From NCBI GenBank assembly GCA_014549065.1, contig JACDOX010000083.1:1240001-1304000 (forward strand): a DNA stretch of 64,000 nt. The letters run 5' to 3'. The position numbers were made by a program, and so were the translations under genes. Positions within the stretch are counted from its first letter, which is position 1, and each line of letters begins with the position of its first letter. Below, piece by piece: positions 25,191-40,600 of this stretch. Below the pieces are notes generated by a model that saw only the letters and a list, made by a program, of their open reading frames with translations, was not told the DNA's origin and did no database searches. The stretch comes from Cardinalis cardinalis. Lineage: Eukaryota > Chordata > Aves > Passeriformes > Cardinalidae.

Positions 25191-26514
25191 CTGTTTTACA
25201 AAGAGAATAAACAATCACAATTTCATCCTAAAAATATTTCTGCTTGATTATATGAGATGCTTCTCCAGTTCAGCATTCGAGAGGAATGCAACTGTATATA
25301 TTACCTGTAATTACATTCCATAGCTGTTGGTTGAATTCTCCGGTACAGGCAAAGATCAAATCTGGCAGAAAAAAGAAATCTACTACCATTGGAAACAAGC
25401 AATTATTTTAAAATTGTAGGCAAAATAATTCAATTTTGATTGAATATGTTGCAGTTTTAACTATGACAAACAAAAATTATCATACGAAATTGTGACAGCA
25501 CTTACTGTTGAAACATGTTTACCCTGAGCCTTCCTGGAATTCAGCAATTATTTCTACACAGAATATGAATACCATGGTGTCTTCACCAATGTGAATTAAG
25601 GGTAGTTAAAAGTCAAATCTGTTATAATGGTGACCACTGTAAGCTCACTTCAGTTGCTGTGTTGACAACTGCTATAAAGCATGCACCCTTCTCTTGGCTT
25701 TTGTTTTGATATTTGTAGGGCTTGTAGAGGTTAAAGCAAAGTGGACCAGCTGCACTAACCATCTCCTGGTTGGCTGGTCTTTACCTATGTGTTATTTCAT
25801 CCCTTTCAATATATGCACTATAGCCAGAGAACTGCACATTCCATAACCTTGACTCTAGGGCTGAAGTACTTAAGTGGTAAAAGACAAGTTGGAGCAGGAC
25901 AGGATAACAGATGTTAGTTGTTTATTCCACTGGGTAGGTCTTACCACCCTATACTGCAGCCAAAATGCTTCTCACTTAGCAACATAAATGCTAAGTCCAA
26001 TTAGCAGACGAGCCTTATTAGGGATTTAGTTCAAATAAATATCATGCAAACAAACTGTAAGTCTTGTTGCACTTGACCGACAACCAACAAGACTTATCCA
26101 ATATTTGTACCAATATATTTCACATTACTCCTTTCAGAAGTAATGTTTTAAATAATTGCTTTAATTTAAATAATATTGAATGTTGTTCTGCAAAAAGAGG
26201 AACAGAAATAATCTTCATGCTAGTGATTAGCTTTCACAAAACTGTAGTCAGCTGAAAGCCAACAATGGTCTAACAGCTCTCTGTTCCTTACAAGGGTTAT
26301 TAAAATGCTATCTTCTTATTCCATGTAAGACTGTAATGCAGTAGCTTAACAGAAGAAACAATTGTACAAAGTGGTATGGAAATACCTCAAAATGCAAAAA
26401 AAACCACTTACTTTGTGAAGAATCCTGATCAGAAGCATGATAAGATACATGACAGCTTGAAATAACTAAATGTGTGCCTGATTATATGCTGATGCCAAAC
26501 GAAATACCCAATCA

Positions 26515-26600
26515 TAAATAAAAAAAACCAAACATAAAAAAACCCAAAACCCCAAAAAAAAACCACAAAAAACCACTCCTAAAAACAAATTTAAAAGTCC
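26515..26600. repeat. A-rich / AAAACC low-complexity stretch
   Basis: Runs of A separated by CC and CCC (AAAAAACCC-type) without a strict unit. Confidence 0.8.
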
Positions 26601-27908
26601 ACAAAAAAAAGGTGAAAGTTAAGTATTCTATGCTCAAGCAGTTTATTATTTAACTTACAAATTAGATTTTATACAGCATGATATCATTAGAAAAAAAAAA
26701 TCATATACATGTGTTTATAAAAACATACACTCGCATGACTATAATCTGAAGATCATATATGCAGATGAAAGAGATTCACAGTAATTCCCATTATGAATGA
26801 GAAAAGAATGCTTGTATATTTTGCATTAGCCTAAAAAAATATCATGGGTACAAGGAAAATTCATCTGGTATTTAAAGTTAAAAATCTACCAGTATTTATT
26901 TCATATTCACCAAGTGCACTTATTAAAGTCAGTAGGCATTTTACATATGTATCTGAGGTAAGTACTGTTCTTAGTAAAGGAGTTAATCTTTCCATTTCCT
27001 TCTGTGTCTGCTGTCATTATTAAACAAGAGAGCAATATTGTATTTTCTAATTGACTACCCCTTAATCTGATATTCTCATAATTACTACATTTGCAGAGTA
27101 AAAGACAAAATATGGACTATTTCAATAAGAAAAACCAGCAGTAATACAGAAGGACATAGTATAGAAAAATATGAAGATTATGTTAATTTGTCCAGTATAA
27201 CCAATATTTCTACATGCAGAATTTCATGATCCAGTGTCTCTATAATAAATTATTCATAAAAAGAAAAGAAAAAAAAATCATAGCAAGATCAATATCTCTG
27301 TTCAAAATTAGAAATGCCCATATCTGCCCAAGATAGCTCGTGACTCTCAGAAGTTTCTTAGGCCACTGCTGCTGACAATATGAATCAGTTCTAAAACAAC
27401 ATGAATTGCACTGGCTACATTCTCAAAAATTATAGCAAATATATTCAAAAAGAAAAGGTAAAGATGACAGTTGGTTAGAGTAACTACTTAAGGAAGTAGA
27501 AAAAAAGATTTTAAAATAATAATCTACATTAATTCAGAAAGAGCATAAGAACTATGGATGGAGTGAAGGTAGCATATAATGTACAAGGGCCCAAATCGCA
27601 AAAGCAGACAGGCATGCATTTGCAATCAGACATTTCACATAACTTGTCTCTTAATACTTCTGTAGAAATGTACTGCAGGATTGATAATTCTACTGCATTA
27701 CTCTTTTATTTTTAATCTATTGAACAGTTATGAGAAAATCCTATGTAAATCCATGTGGGATGTAAAAAACAGTCTCCCTGCCCTATCAAGAGATTTATGC
27801 CTAAAAGATATTCCTTGAATTTACTTAAGAAACAAGTTCATTATCCTAGTGTTCTTCACCACTGCCTCTATTTTAGGTCAAGTTTTAAATTCTTTTTTTC
27901 TTTTTCAG

Positions 27909-27999
27909 ACACAACAAAATTTTGTGCGTCCGCTACCATGGACACGAATGACAGAGAAAAAAGAATTTACTCCAGAGGAAGAGGTCACCAGGATGAAAG
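27909..27999 (+). other. Orphan plus-strand exon-like segment (30 codons)
   Basis: A strong polypyrimidine tract and CAG acceptor precede 27909 and GTAGAA follows 27999. Frame 1 of the segment reads TQQNFVRPLPWTRMTEKKEF, then TPEEEVTRMK, a charge pattern typical of real protein. A second frame is also open and contains an ATG in a strong initiation context (GCTACCATGG, about 27938). I do not recognise the protein. It lies antisense within the large centlein intron. It could be one exon of an unidentified gene, a pseudogene fragment or chance. Confidence 0.3.
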
Positions 28000-30900
28000 G
28001 TAGAAGAATCTTAAACATCAGCTAGAGCAGATGTTGGTAAAGGCAGCCTACTGCTGTTCCTCTGTGATGCAGCGGCCTTTGTCTGCTGCACCTCCTCCAG
28101 AGTGTTTTTGGCTTAACAGATGTTTATAGGTTCAATATTTTAACATCCATCTATCTTAATCTCCTTGCTCCTGGTATACCCATGACACTCTGTACTGCTG
28201 TTCACAAAGGAGTAAGTGATGAAAACTCAGTTTCTATGTAGTCAGTATAAAACTTCCAGTGACTCAGCAAGGCTGTTCACTGCAAACTCCTTGCTCACAG
28301 CTGTGTGGAAGGCCCAATGGGTTAACACAGGAAGTTCCTGCTATGGCCTATCGCTCCCTGGCATCACAATCACCCCATAAGGGGCTTTGAGCTCATTTTA
28401 CAGAAGTCACTATTCTACTGCAACTGGCAAGTATAACGTTTCTGTTGGAAGGAGCTGACACTGTACTGCTACTGAAGGCACACAATCACCCACATTTATA
28501 TTTGAAAAATATATTATATAAAAATTATATAATATAGGATGTAAAACAGGCACTCTTGATGTGTTTTTTAAGCAGTGACATAATCGTATCTTACAACTCA
28601 TTTTGTAAACTAAAGCTAATATAGTTTGATGTGTAAAATCCCAATTTCTGCAAAGCTTCCCTAAAATCCTGGCAGATGCAAACACTGCTATGTCTGTAAA
28701 AAAACTGAAGTTAACACTCACTTCTCTTTTCTCCTAAGAAACCTTCTTACAGCAGGTAATAGAATACATTTGCTATATGCATAACTCCTATACAAAGTTC
28801 TTTCAGAATTTAACACTGCTTCTATAAATGTTTTACATAGAACACTATTTTTGCACAGTTTCTGCTTGATCATGAAAAACATAAAAAATAAGCAGTATTT
28901 GTTGTACACGTAAAACATAACAGAACGTTTCAAAGCACGCTTGCAAGCAGAGAGCTAGGTATTTATGATTTTACTCATTCTCTCAAATATTATTATAACA
29001 TCATGATAAACCTACTTACAATATCCAATTTATTGTGTCAATCCCACTACTCCTGAATCAAAAACCTTCCTCTGCCTGATGGGTCATAGGAAAAAAGGGT
29101 GAAAATTAATAAAGATGGTATGTAGCTATCTGAAAAGATATATACCAGACTAAAAAGCTATGGTGAATACTTAATGTTATCTTATAGAGAAAAGGCAAAT
29201 AACTTCAAATCCTTGATCGAAGTTCTTTTCATGCAAGTGCTGTAAGTGGTTGATTACTTAATATTCTAGACATGAAGACAAAATATCAAACAGAAGTCTC
29301 TGGTGACTTAATATCCCATCCCTAAACTGAAACAAAAACCCCCCAAAAGCAAGACAAACTTCCTGTAAAATGTAGAACTTATTTGTCATTTGTCCCTCTG
29401 AAATTTTGGTAAAATCTACTGAATCATTTAGTAGTATTTTTTTTTCAGCCAAATGCAGTTATCAGGAGCTGACTATTCCACAAAATGTCAAATAAATGAA
29501 GGTAATATAGAGGACTTTTTGCCAGTGCTTTAGCTAGTTGTNAGACTTCAGTAGCCTTTAGAGACCATTAAGTACCCTTTGGCTAATTGGCCAATGGTAG
29601 ATTAATCCTCTTTTTATTCCAGCAGCACTATTTTAACACCCTTTGCACTCTGTCAGTGTAGTATCTGAATGACAAAATAATATTGTGCATGAATAATAAG
29701 CAGAAAAGTTAAATTAACATTTCATGTTTCACATGCCATACCTATGTGTCAGGGAAAAGAACCCTCTTTTAAAGCCACTGACATTCAACTTTTTTAAACA
29801 ATCTCATGTTGACACCTTACTGAAGTGAATCTTCCTAATTACTGCTAATTGCCTATCAAGCAAAAAAAAAAAATCTTTCCTGGAAGTGCAGTTGTCTAGT
29901 ATAGATGAACATAGCTCCAAAGTGCATAGTAAAGACAGGCATGACACTTGAGGTGTGCTACATTATTATGAGGTCATACTAAATATGGTTTGCAGTGAAC
30001 AAAGCAGCTTTTAAGGATGTTTAAGGTACTGAAAATGTCAATCTCTCATGAAGTGTTTAAATTAGTTCCCCGAAGAGAAGTACAGACATTAACCAGCAGA
30101 TAAGAGGTACATTTCTCATCTCAGGTATTTTACTAAAGAAAAACATTTGGCCGATTGATAGTGGTAACACAATTGCAGTTCATCTGCTTTATAACAGCAA
30201 TATTTACATCAGAATTGCCCTTTCACATATGCAAATTATAAATTCAGCTGTTATTGGAAAAACATTTGTAATCACTAACAAGAACTCCTAGACTCAAAGA
30301 TTTTGTGTGTCTTCTTAAAACATGTACTACTATTGATCAATCATCACTTATAAAGTTTTGCTAACACTTCATAAACATAGGTTTTACATGTAATTTTAGT
30401 TCAGGTACTTACAGCTGATCTATAGCTAAATTTATTTTACAACATATAAAACCTAGCATTGCAACAGTAACTTATTAAATAATACAAAAAGAAAATCAAC
30501 AGAATCAGTCCAGACAAGTCCTTTTTAAATTTTGGTTTCTTTTTCTCTTTTTCTAAATACTTATAATATCACATAGATCAAGAGCAGAAAATTTTATTAT
30601 ATTTTAGAGAAACATACAACTCTCATATATAAATGAATTGGGGTAAAAGATTCTGGGCCCAATTCTCCAAGAAATTAACTCCTCCTCTAACAAGAGACAA
30701 GTCTGAGCACAATGATTTTTCAAACAAATTAAGGAAAATAAGAAAAAAACTTAGTAATAATACAAATCACATTTTTTAAGATGATGAAACTGCTTCTGAT
30801 ATATGTCATCTGTATAATGATTATACCAATTCAAAGATAAAGGTATTGTCCTGCAGCAATTCTAATTTAGCCTTCATTTTCTATCACTTCAATTTCATGT

Positions 30901-33900
30901 CTCTGTACGAGTAAACATTGCTGTATCCCATGTCTAATTTCTGTATGTATTAAGAACACTATCTTGCTTTCATACTAAAGCAGATGCTGCACTCCATCTG
31001 TCCTTGCAAATTTCAAGGGAATATAAGGACTATTAACTATTTATTTAACAGTACTTACACAAGTAGTTTCATAATGATCAATTATATGATCACAACTGTA
31101 AGATTTTTGTTGCGATTGATTTTCCAATATGGAGATATAAACTGACAAAATATACAGATGTACAGGACATTGTCTGAAAGGCCTTAATATTTAAACAGAA
31201 AAACTACAGAACTTGAAGAAAACAGTATTTAATAAAAATAAAAATTGTCAGTGTTTCAGTATATACTATATTTGAACTTATTTGAAGGATTAATATCTGC
31301 CAGACACAACCCAGTTCATTAAAACATTTTACTACAAATAAATTAAAAATGAAAATATAACTGGAGACATTTCATGACACTTTGCCCCATTTGAAAATAT
31401 CTGAGTATTATGGCAAGCCAGATGTGAAAATGTGGCTGAAGTTCAATACCAATGTTTTCATGTTTCCACAATTGCTATTTAAATAAATACTAATGAATAT
31501 TAGTATTCCAACACCTAACATGCTGTGCATATCAAGTAATGCTATATACTGGGAAAGACTTCCAGCTGATGCATAAAATTCGCTCCAAGATTTCCATGGT
31601 TTTTTACTTGGGAGGGAATTTTCAATATAAGACATGGTATCCATGCGATCTCTTGTAGTTAGGACCAGGTCTTACTGCATGGGTTTTTTTCAGAACTAGA
31701 CAGTATTTATCTGATTTGCACCAAACATGAGAGTTGGGGCAAACTCATAAAGATTGAATTTTTCATCTAGGGTCAGGGATAGTGCTTGCCATATTCCCCC
31801 TGCTTAATCTTAACACATCTAAGCACTGCAAATGAACTGCTTGCATGAGAGCCAGTCAGGGAATTTCACAATCCCTACAACTCATTACAAATTTAACAGC
31901 AGCAATACTAAGTATTCATATGTTTCAGATAACACATACAAATATGCTGCACTAAAACTCATTGGGGGAAAAAATTAATAATGCTTCCATCTGTTTTCTG
32001 TATAACTCACATAAAATAGAGAGAAACCAAAATGAAAATGCTATTTTAAAGACTGTGTTTAAACTTTCTTTTGATTTACCCACTTAGTTCCAAAGCATAT
32101 AGCTTTATATCTTTAGAAACGAAAGTTATTTTTAAGAGAGTATGTAAGAGAAAAAAAAACCCAAAAACAAAAGAACTGAAAGAATGGTGAAATATTAATT
32201 TAACTTCTCCTCATTTCCATGTTTTTTAGAGAGTGAGCCATTTTCTACTGAAATTATTCTGCATCTCTAATGTAAGTGGGCAGGAAATCTGCACTTGCAG
32301 GGAAAGCTGATCCCTCTCCCATATTACTGTTTATATATTACTTTCCTTTACTCAAATTTCAGATTTTCAACTGTTAAAGGCCATTCTCTTTCAACATACT
32401 TCGAGAAAGTGATGTAACTATTTCAAAATAAAAATTACTAACAAGTAAGTAGGCTAGAGGCATTCTCAGAAGTTGGTTGCAATATTCAAGGAACAAAATG
32501 TATAAAGATAGCTCTTTGCTTAATTTTGTTCGATTATTTAAGTATCTCATTTTTAGAAACTTCAGATATTAATAAAAGCAGAACAAATTTCCTCAGGTCT
32601 TCTTATTTGTTTTTATGCAGATAGCTGTGTAAAAGCAAAACATTTTAAATATAAATTGTATTAACAAACTTAGGTAATGGAGAAGTTCTATGTTCTCATA
32701 GAGAATGAGAAACATAGAAATAAGCAAAAAAGAATTGTAGAAAAAGACCTATTAAGTATCTGGAAGGAATTTTTCTAATCACATAAAGGTGATATACAAA
32801 TATTTACTTATTATTTAGGTTTTTATAAAAGTAAACAAAGACATTGCTAACCACTTCTGAGAGGTATGAGAAAGCTGATGACAAACATCATGGGGAGGAT
32901 GCAAAGACAGGAATATTCTTCAAAATAATGAACTGCACTTAAAAATCATCACTAAAATGAACTTCATATAAATTAAATTGGTAATTCATCCCTGGATTCC
33001 TGTAAATGAACCCCCACAGTCTTATCTTTAGTTTGTAATTTATATTATCATCAGAACCCTTGCTAAAATTACAGGCATAAATGAACTGTTTAGGGTAAAA
33101 TACTCTTTATATTACTATATTATTTATATAATATTTATACCTATTTAATATTTGAAGAGACCATCACATGAAAAAGCCATGTTTTCAGTCTAATGTATAA
33201 AGTGAAATTTACTTTCCTTTATCATGATTATCATCAACATTATTACTCACTTGGGCAATTTATTATTTTCCCATACATTAACAGTTTGAGGACAACAGTG
33301 CAATTCTAAATCCCAGCTTGAACGAGACCTACAGCTACTCAGTAGTTCCCTCATTCTTTTCTGCTGGTTTTACCAAGATAAGATTATAGACAAAACGACC
33401 CATTTTATGTACACAATACCCTAAAGACCACAGGATGACCTTTCAACTCAAAAACAGAGAGAAGACTGTGTACAGTTCAGCCACCAAAGAGCAGATGCTT
33501 TCCCAGTGCCTGAGAATCTCGTGAGATGTGCTGTGGCTATGGTTAGTCATACCATCTCCACTACTGAGAAAGGAACTGAAGATCTGGGCACATTAGGCAG
33601 CAGAAGTAGAATGGAGTGATGCACAGTAAAATTGAGCATAATACAAGGATTGGGAACAGTCCATGACTACCTCATTAATTCCCAATTAAGCCCTAGGAGA
33701 ACAAATCAGACCATACAAAAAATAGTAAGAAAGGATAAATATTCTTCTACCTCCTCTAGCAGTTATGGAGTCCATGAGGTTCAGGCATTTCAGGCAAACC
33801 AGCACCTTGTCAAAACTACAAAATTCTCCCCTTGAGTTACAAGGACAGTAAGAGTGTCTGACTTTTGTAGGGATGTCATAGAATCCTGGGAACTAGCACT

Positions 33901-34127
33901 CATTCTCTACAACAATGGGGAGTCTAAGACAGAGAATAATTAAGACAAACACAAAGACAAAACACTGTAGATATGTATTTTTAAAATGGAATCTCAGGTA
34001 GTTCTCTTGTCTCAGAGGCGTTCTTGTTGCAACGTTGTTTTTTTCTACTGTTGTAGAAAAAACTTAGCTCTCGACTCCCATTCTTTTATGCCTAGAAAGT
34101 CCAAAAAATCCCCTCAAACAAAATAAA

Positions 34128-34160
34128 CCAACCAACCAAAACAACAACAACAACAACAAA
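34128..34160. repeat. (AAC)n short repeat
   Basis: About six AAC units following an ACCA-rich stretch. Confidence 0.85.
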
Positions 34161-34550
34161 AGGACAAAAAAAATTTAAGAAGGTTCATGCATAATCCTTA
34201 GTAAAGTGATAAGAATGGCTTGTATTCCTGACTATGGAGGTATGGTTCAAAATTTCTTCCAGTAGTGGAAGGGAGTAGCCAGGACAACAGAGCACCAGCA
34301 TTACCTTTGAACACATAGGCTTAAACAGAGAGCTGTGAGCATGAGAAAATGCAAGCTCCAACAAAAATGCCTATTCCCTTCATGCAAAACAATCTAGACA
34401 AAGAAATCTCACTGTGTGACCGGTAAAATAATAGAGTCAAACAGGAAACTGGTGCTTTTCAGACCTATCAGTGCAGAACTGTTGAAAATTCCTCTTCTGA
34501 AATCCAGAGGAGTCCAAAAGAACTCTTGCTCTTGAAGGACAAGATGTAGG

Positions 34551-34628
34551 ACCTGTTACTGGTCCTCCTTTCTAATCACTGATAAAATCTTAGAACCTGT
34601 TACTGGTCCTCCTTTCTAATCACTGATA
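34551..34628. repeat. Direct tandem duplication, period 44 bp
   Basis: A 34-bp block beginning ACCTGTTACTGGTCC occurs twice, at 34551-34584 and 34595-34628, identical between copies and separated by 10 bp. Confidence 0.95.
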
Positions 34629-37600
34629 GAAACCAGAGAGTAATAAAATGCATGGAGGAAAAGGAGGACTTGGAGTCCAAGAAGAGTTTTCAAGGATTAG
34701 CTTCTAGTTCAAGATCCAGTTCAAGCTTTTAGAGGTCAAACTCTTCTCTATTAAGGTATCTTTCCTGTGCTAGTTATCTTTAAAAAAGACCTTTCATTTT
34801 GAGGATGGGGACAAAAAAATTAATTGCTAAATAAGAAATACATTAAGATGTCAAGAATACATTAAACGTAGCACATGTACCAAACAGTATAAGGAAAATA
34901 TTCCTGAAAATTTTTGTTTAAATGCAGAGAAGATTCTCCTGGCAGCCATCTTCAGTGTTCTCAGAGAGAAAATGTACATTATATATAAGTGGTCTTTTTG
35001 GAAAATTAAATCCATTCTCTTGAAACGATATGGAAGCAAAAACTGATCACTAATTTTAAATAGTCCTTTATCCATGGAAAGGTGGGTATTACACTTCTGC
35101 AGTCTTTTACCATTAATCTGTTATTTTTAGATTTCATTAACAACAGACCTTCAACGTTTCCTCATTCTTGTTAGGCTTAAAACATACAAAAGTTCTTGTT
35201 CCTTTCTTCCAACATATGATTTGTGTGTGGTGCCAAACCAAGCTGCAATATTACACAGAGTATCTTGATATTGCTGAGAAGAAAAGGAAATTTCCTCTGT
35301 GAAACCCCCTGTAAAAAATAATCCTTGACAAGCTAGCAATGGCTTTGCTACGAAGAGCAGTATTCTCATAAGCTGGTGGCTCTCATGCTATGAAGTACCT
35401 CTGTGTTCCCTAAGAAACACACTATTTGTTCAGCCTGTGTGGATCTTTTCAAAATCAACACAATATCTGCAAGACAAAATAAATCCCACAAACCAAAACA
35501 AAACCCGAAGCAAACAAGAAAGTCACAACCCAATTCAAAACCCAACCAACTACTACTTTGCCTTTTCCTACAACTTACTGAGTTTTACTTTATGCTGGAT
35601 TTCACATGTGGTAATCTTGTAAAGGAAGGGATAACGTGTAAAAATTAAGGCTTCATATATGCATGTATTTTTTCATGACCAACAGCAGCAACTCTCTCCC
35701 CTCTAGGTTTACTGTTTACATACAAATGCTATAAAACATTTGAAAAAGTAGATATCAAGACTATTTCCATGGTCATTCACAAGTGCTGTTTCAATTAAAT
35801 CTCAATTTTGTCCTTTGGGATTCAAACTACAGAAATTATTTTTGAAAAATAAAAGAAAATTCCTGCCAGCTTTGGAAAAAAATCCCAAGACAGCCAACTC
35901 AGAACTTTAGCTCAACAAAACTTCTTTATCTTACCTAATAACTGATTTTAAAAGTAAATACAAGAAGACTTTAAAAAATATTTTAACGTTTAAAATTGAA
36001 AAAAATGTTATTTTTTTTTTTCATAGCTAACTTTAAAATTGTTACTATTATAACCGCTTTGGAAAGAAAAAACGTAAACTAAGTATTACAGTTTTCTGTG
36101 TCTTTTTTATACGTGAAAACAATTTTTTAAACTGACACACCATCTCTAAAGATGTCTGGAAAAGTGACAAATAGAGGAATGATACATAGAAGTTTGGGGT
36201 TTTGTTACATACCTTAGTTTTCAGTATTTTTAAAATAACCTGCTTCTGATACTAGCAAAAATGTGCAGCCATTCTCAGTCATATTTATAAAGAAAGAAAT
36301 ATGTAATTATCAATATTATGACAGTTTTACTTGTAGAGACTGTCAGACACCCTTTCTGACCACTATTACTTAATGAGATCTCATCAACAAACATGAATTG
36401 CCACAAATCCCTACATTCAAAATAAAGCAGGGAAAGTTAAATTCCTTTAGAAAATCTAAGGCAAGTTTCCTACTTGTAGCTGTACAGAAATCATCCACTT
36501 GCTACAAAGAAAACAAAAATTACACACTTGCAATGCTTAGATCACTTTAACTGACTTAAAATCTTGTTCTCCCAAGCAACTTAAAAACCTGAGAAAACCA
36601 GCAGTATGTCTACACTGTACAGAGTCCCAGTGACAATCATACTTTCTTCAACACCTAATACAAAACACAGACATTGTTTTAACAAATACCACTTGGCTGA
36701 CCTAGAAGACAGGATGAAGGAATAAGAAAGTCATGTCCAATTCCTCATGGATTCTCAGCTTGAATCCTGGATTTTGCACAGTTTACCTTATGAACATGAT
36801 CCGAGTGACATTTCACAAATTCCTGGATAAATGTTGCTACACTCTGCCAGCAGAGAGACTGGCTGTGTCATGCACAGATCAATAATAGCACTATGTTTCA
36901 TCAGCCTCAAAATCAAAAGTGCTTCATCTGGCAAAAGCCATGGCCCTTGAGGATCTGACATATATAAAATGAATACTGTACACACGATGGCTACAACAGA
37001 AGCTGCTAGTGTAATGGCAAGTCTAGAGACACAGTTCAGTATATAGAGATAGGAAAATATGTATTTGTATATATAAAGAAATTCTTAACTCCTATTTATG
37101 AAGAGTGTTATAAATAACACAAAGCAGTAGCTGAATAAGAGCAATGAAACTGAACTTTTATGATGCCTGACAGAAATATAAAAAATGCAGGAAAATCCAA
37201 TACTCACAGTCCTTGGAGGAATTCTCAAGAAAATAAAAGGACATTTTGAACTGTACACAGTAGTATCTATGACAGTGGGCTGCAATAAAATGCACACTAA
37301 GCTATATATAATGACTTCTGATCAAAATTATGTTAATTGAAAATATGCTTTTATCTTCTTCAGAGTAACTACCCAAAATAGAAGTGTTGAGACTGTCAGT
37401 CATCATATACTACCTGTAGTTTCAGTCCCCAACATAGGCCTTCCTAAAATAACAACAGAAATTCGTGCCTCCCACCCCTTAGGCTTCCTCATATCTTAGT
37501 CTTTTGGTGACAGAGATTGTAAAGTTTTCAAATAAGTGCAGCATGAGCAACAGTGAGCAGATTTTTAATTGAAATAACTTTTTATTAGAATGTGTCTCCC

Positions 37601-40600
37601 TTATTTTTCTCATAGGAAATTTAGTCTTTTTTTTTCTGCCAAAGTTTATATTGCATACAATACTTTAGGAAGTAAGCATTTTTACTGTTTTGAAGCCAAA
37701 CCTTTAACAAACTATCTCAGCTTGAGCACTTTATCAAGACTTAGACAAAAAAAAATTAAAATTAAACTGTGTCTATGCCCCCAATTAAAATTGAAAGCTT
37801 TTTCCTTAAAAAAATATCATGACTACCTCATTAAAAATGTATTTTCTTATGTTTAATCCTCCTGGTAAAATATGAAGTATATATTAAAAAAACATAATTT
37901 ATCTTTCCTTTTCTGCCCTTTCCTTTACCAACTTACATACTGCCTACATCAAGTACTTTAATTTTCCCTCAGCTCTGCAATCAGCAAAATTTAAAGGGTT
38001 TTACAGGACAAACCAATATTCTGTGTATATTACACAAAAAAAGCCGCTTTTCCTTCTCTGCATGTCTTCTGCTTAAGACTAATGATCTTTAAATACTCCT
38101 CTTGCACACCATGGAATGGACATTTCCTTTGGGTTATGTCATTTCAATATCCACCTTCCCTGTGCCATGACTTTATATGTGTATGTCTTCAGCGGTGATG
38201 GCTTCTTCCTCTGCCTCAGAATTTCTCTTCCTTATAACCTGATGTTTTAACACTACTGTAGCACTCCTGCTTGGCTTCAGAGAGATTCTTAAAAACAAGT
38301 GGTTTGACTATCTTAAATTTATTGTCCATGTTTACATCTCTTCTCTGCAGCACTAAACTCATTTTAGCATTAATTTAAAAAATACTGTTGCCCACCTGAG
38401 CTCAATGACGTAAACTCACTTCCATCATTGCTTCAGGCGAGCAGTGTTACTGAAGTTGAGAATTTACCTCCCTGTTCATACTTCCCATTTATTAAGCTTA
38501 TGCCATCAAACAAATATCTCTCTTTCTGTTACTTTTTCATGCATCCTACAGACACAACATTTTTTCTATTCCTTTAACAAAAAATCTGCCTACAGCCAAC
38601 CACAAGCTTCTGATTTCTCTCTAATTCTTCCTTTTTAGATTAGTTGGCCAATATCACTGCAGTTGTCTGACTCCAACTGGCAAGAGTCAATTACAGTCAC
38701 CTAAAATTACAGATTCCATATTCGCTATGTTTCTATCTTTGCTAGTTTTCAACCTTTCTTTACTAGACTGATGACTCTACAAGATTTCTTTTTCTCAGAC
38801 ATTTAAACTTGGGTTACCTGCTAACCTGCTCTCTGAAAACCTCACATTTGTTCTCTGTAACAAAGTACTTTCAAATCCTTCCTATAGGTCTTGAAGCGCT
38901 TTTAAAATTAATTTAATTTGGATTCTGTGTATTAGAACTATACACATTATTCTAAGACCAGTCATATTATGCCAGTCCACGAAAACATATTCTTTCCACT
39001 CCTCTTATACAGACTTCAGTTCATACATTTGAGGACTGTATTTTTTAAATTGGCAATTCAAACTTATTTTGAATGGCAATGGGAGCTCATGCTCAGCATT
39101 ACCTCCTAGGACTCTCATTTTTATTAAGAGTCCCTGGTTCCCAAGAGACAGCCATTCAGCCTCACTCAATGAGAAACTTCAGCAGTGTATTGGTTTTCAC
39201 TATGATGTAATGATTTGCTCATTAAAAACACTGTGAGATCACAATAATCCACACTCTTCAATCAGACTCTGGTGGATGATTGAAAGCTTAAGAGTAGTTG
39301 TCAATGACTGAAGATATCCTATTGCACTGGCTTGGATTTTTTATGCTGCCACTAATTTTTAAAAAATGATTGCAAGATTTTACTTTTAAAACAAACAGCA
39401 AAAAGACGGTCATTTATTTCATAGTATATCCAGATAAAATAGATATATAAGATGTAAACCATTATCCTGGTGAAACTAATAATGTTATCATTGATGTGAG
39501 GGATAAACTGAAAAATTAATTTCATGGTATGTGAGATTCTCAGCAAGTGAAAATGATTGAGTGGTACTTATATGCATCAATTTAACCTTAAGGCATGACT
39601 TTAGACGTTGAGTCTCCATTGTGTACCAGGCAGCAATGCTTAGCTCAAATCCAAATTCTATGTAAAAGCAAGTATGGTGGATACAACTTTTTAAATTTTA
39701 TTTCATATTTACACTTCAGTAAGCAATGACTGTTGCACAGAGGCACAAAACAAAAATGAGTGAATCTGTTTATAAAACTTCTGAAACTTTCAAGTCACAG
39801 AGCTGTTACTGTAAATCCATGACCCTACTCATCCAAATTCTTAGAAAATGCAACTCCTCAAATAAAGAACTGTCTTTCACCAATTCCCCTAGTCCACGTA
39901 TATACCTTGCTAACCATACTAAGCACTCTCCTTCACCAATCTTCTGTTCTGTATCTTTACATTGAGAAAAAATTATTTCACAAAATAGGACAGGAGCAAA
40001 GGAAAGGAGAAGTAACATAGAAGAGTCCATTGGAGAGTGCAGGAGAATCAACTCAATGTTCACAGTACAAAATTATCTCCCCAATTTCTCCTGAGTCTTG
40101 AAAACTTTTCTAAAGAACATAATTGGGAAAACATTTGTCTAGGCTGGGGAAGAGAGAAAAGAGTGACTGTTCAGTAAAATCCATCACAAAAACAGGAAGA
40201 GAACTGGAACTTCCTAGGGAGGATATATGGCTGATGGAAACCCAAAGCAGCTATTTTTGGCATGGCATTTCACAGTCTATCAGAATACTAAATCAGAGAA
40301 TATTAACAAAAATTTGCAGCTTCATCCCCTGTTGTTGCTCCCTCTCCAAAGGTTGAAAACAAAAAAGCATCTCTCACTATAGAGAGATGTATATGCAAGA
40401 TTAGATAAGTAGGATGTCTTGAAATTTCCTTGAACTCTGGAAATAAGCACATGAATAAAAGGTTTAGTAAAATCACTTCCATAGTTAATAGCAGAAGTTA
40501 CTAATGAATAATTAATGGACTTCTCTGGTGAGTAAACCTAAGAGTACTGGTCCAACTGCAACACAAACAGGTTTCCTGTGATGATCTCTAAGAAAATCGA

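Noticed and set aside
31408..31644. Minus-strand frame with protein-like start (…SLPSKKPWKSWSEFYASAG…)
   Set aside because: No acceptor or donor in phase with centlein and no recognised homologue; the second half is low-quality hydrophobic sequence.
36788..36985. Minus-strand 65-codon frame with mixed composition
   Set aside because: No splice sites, family or continuity with CNTLN; treated as chance.
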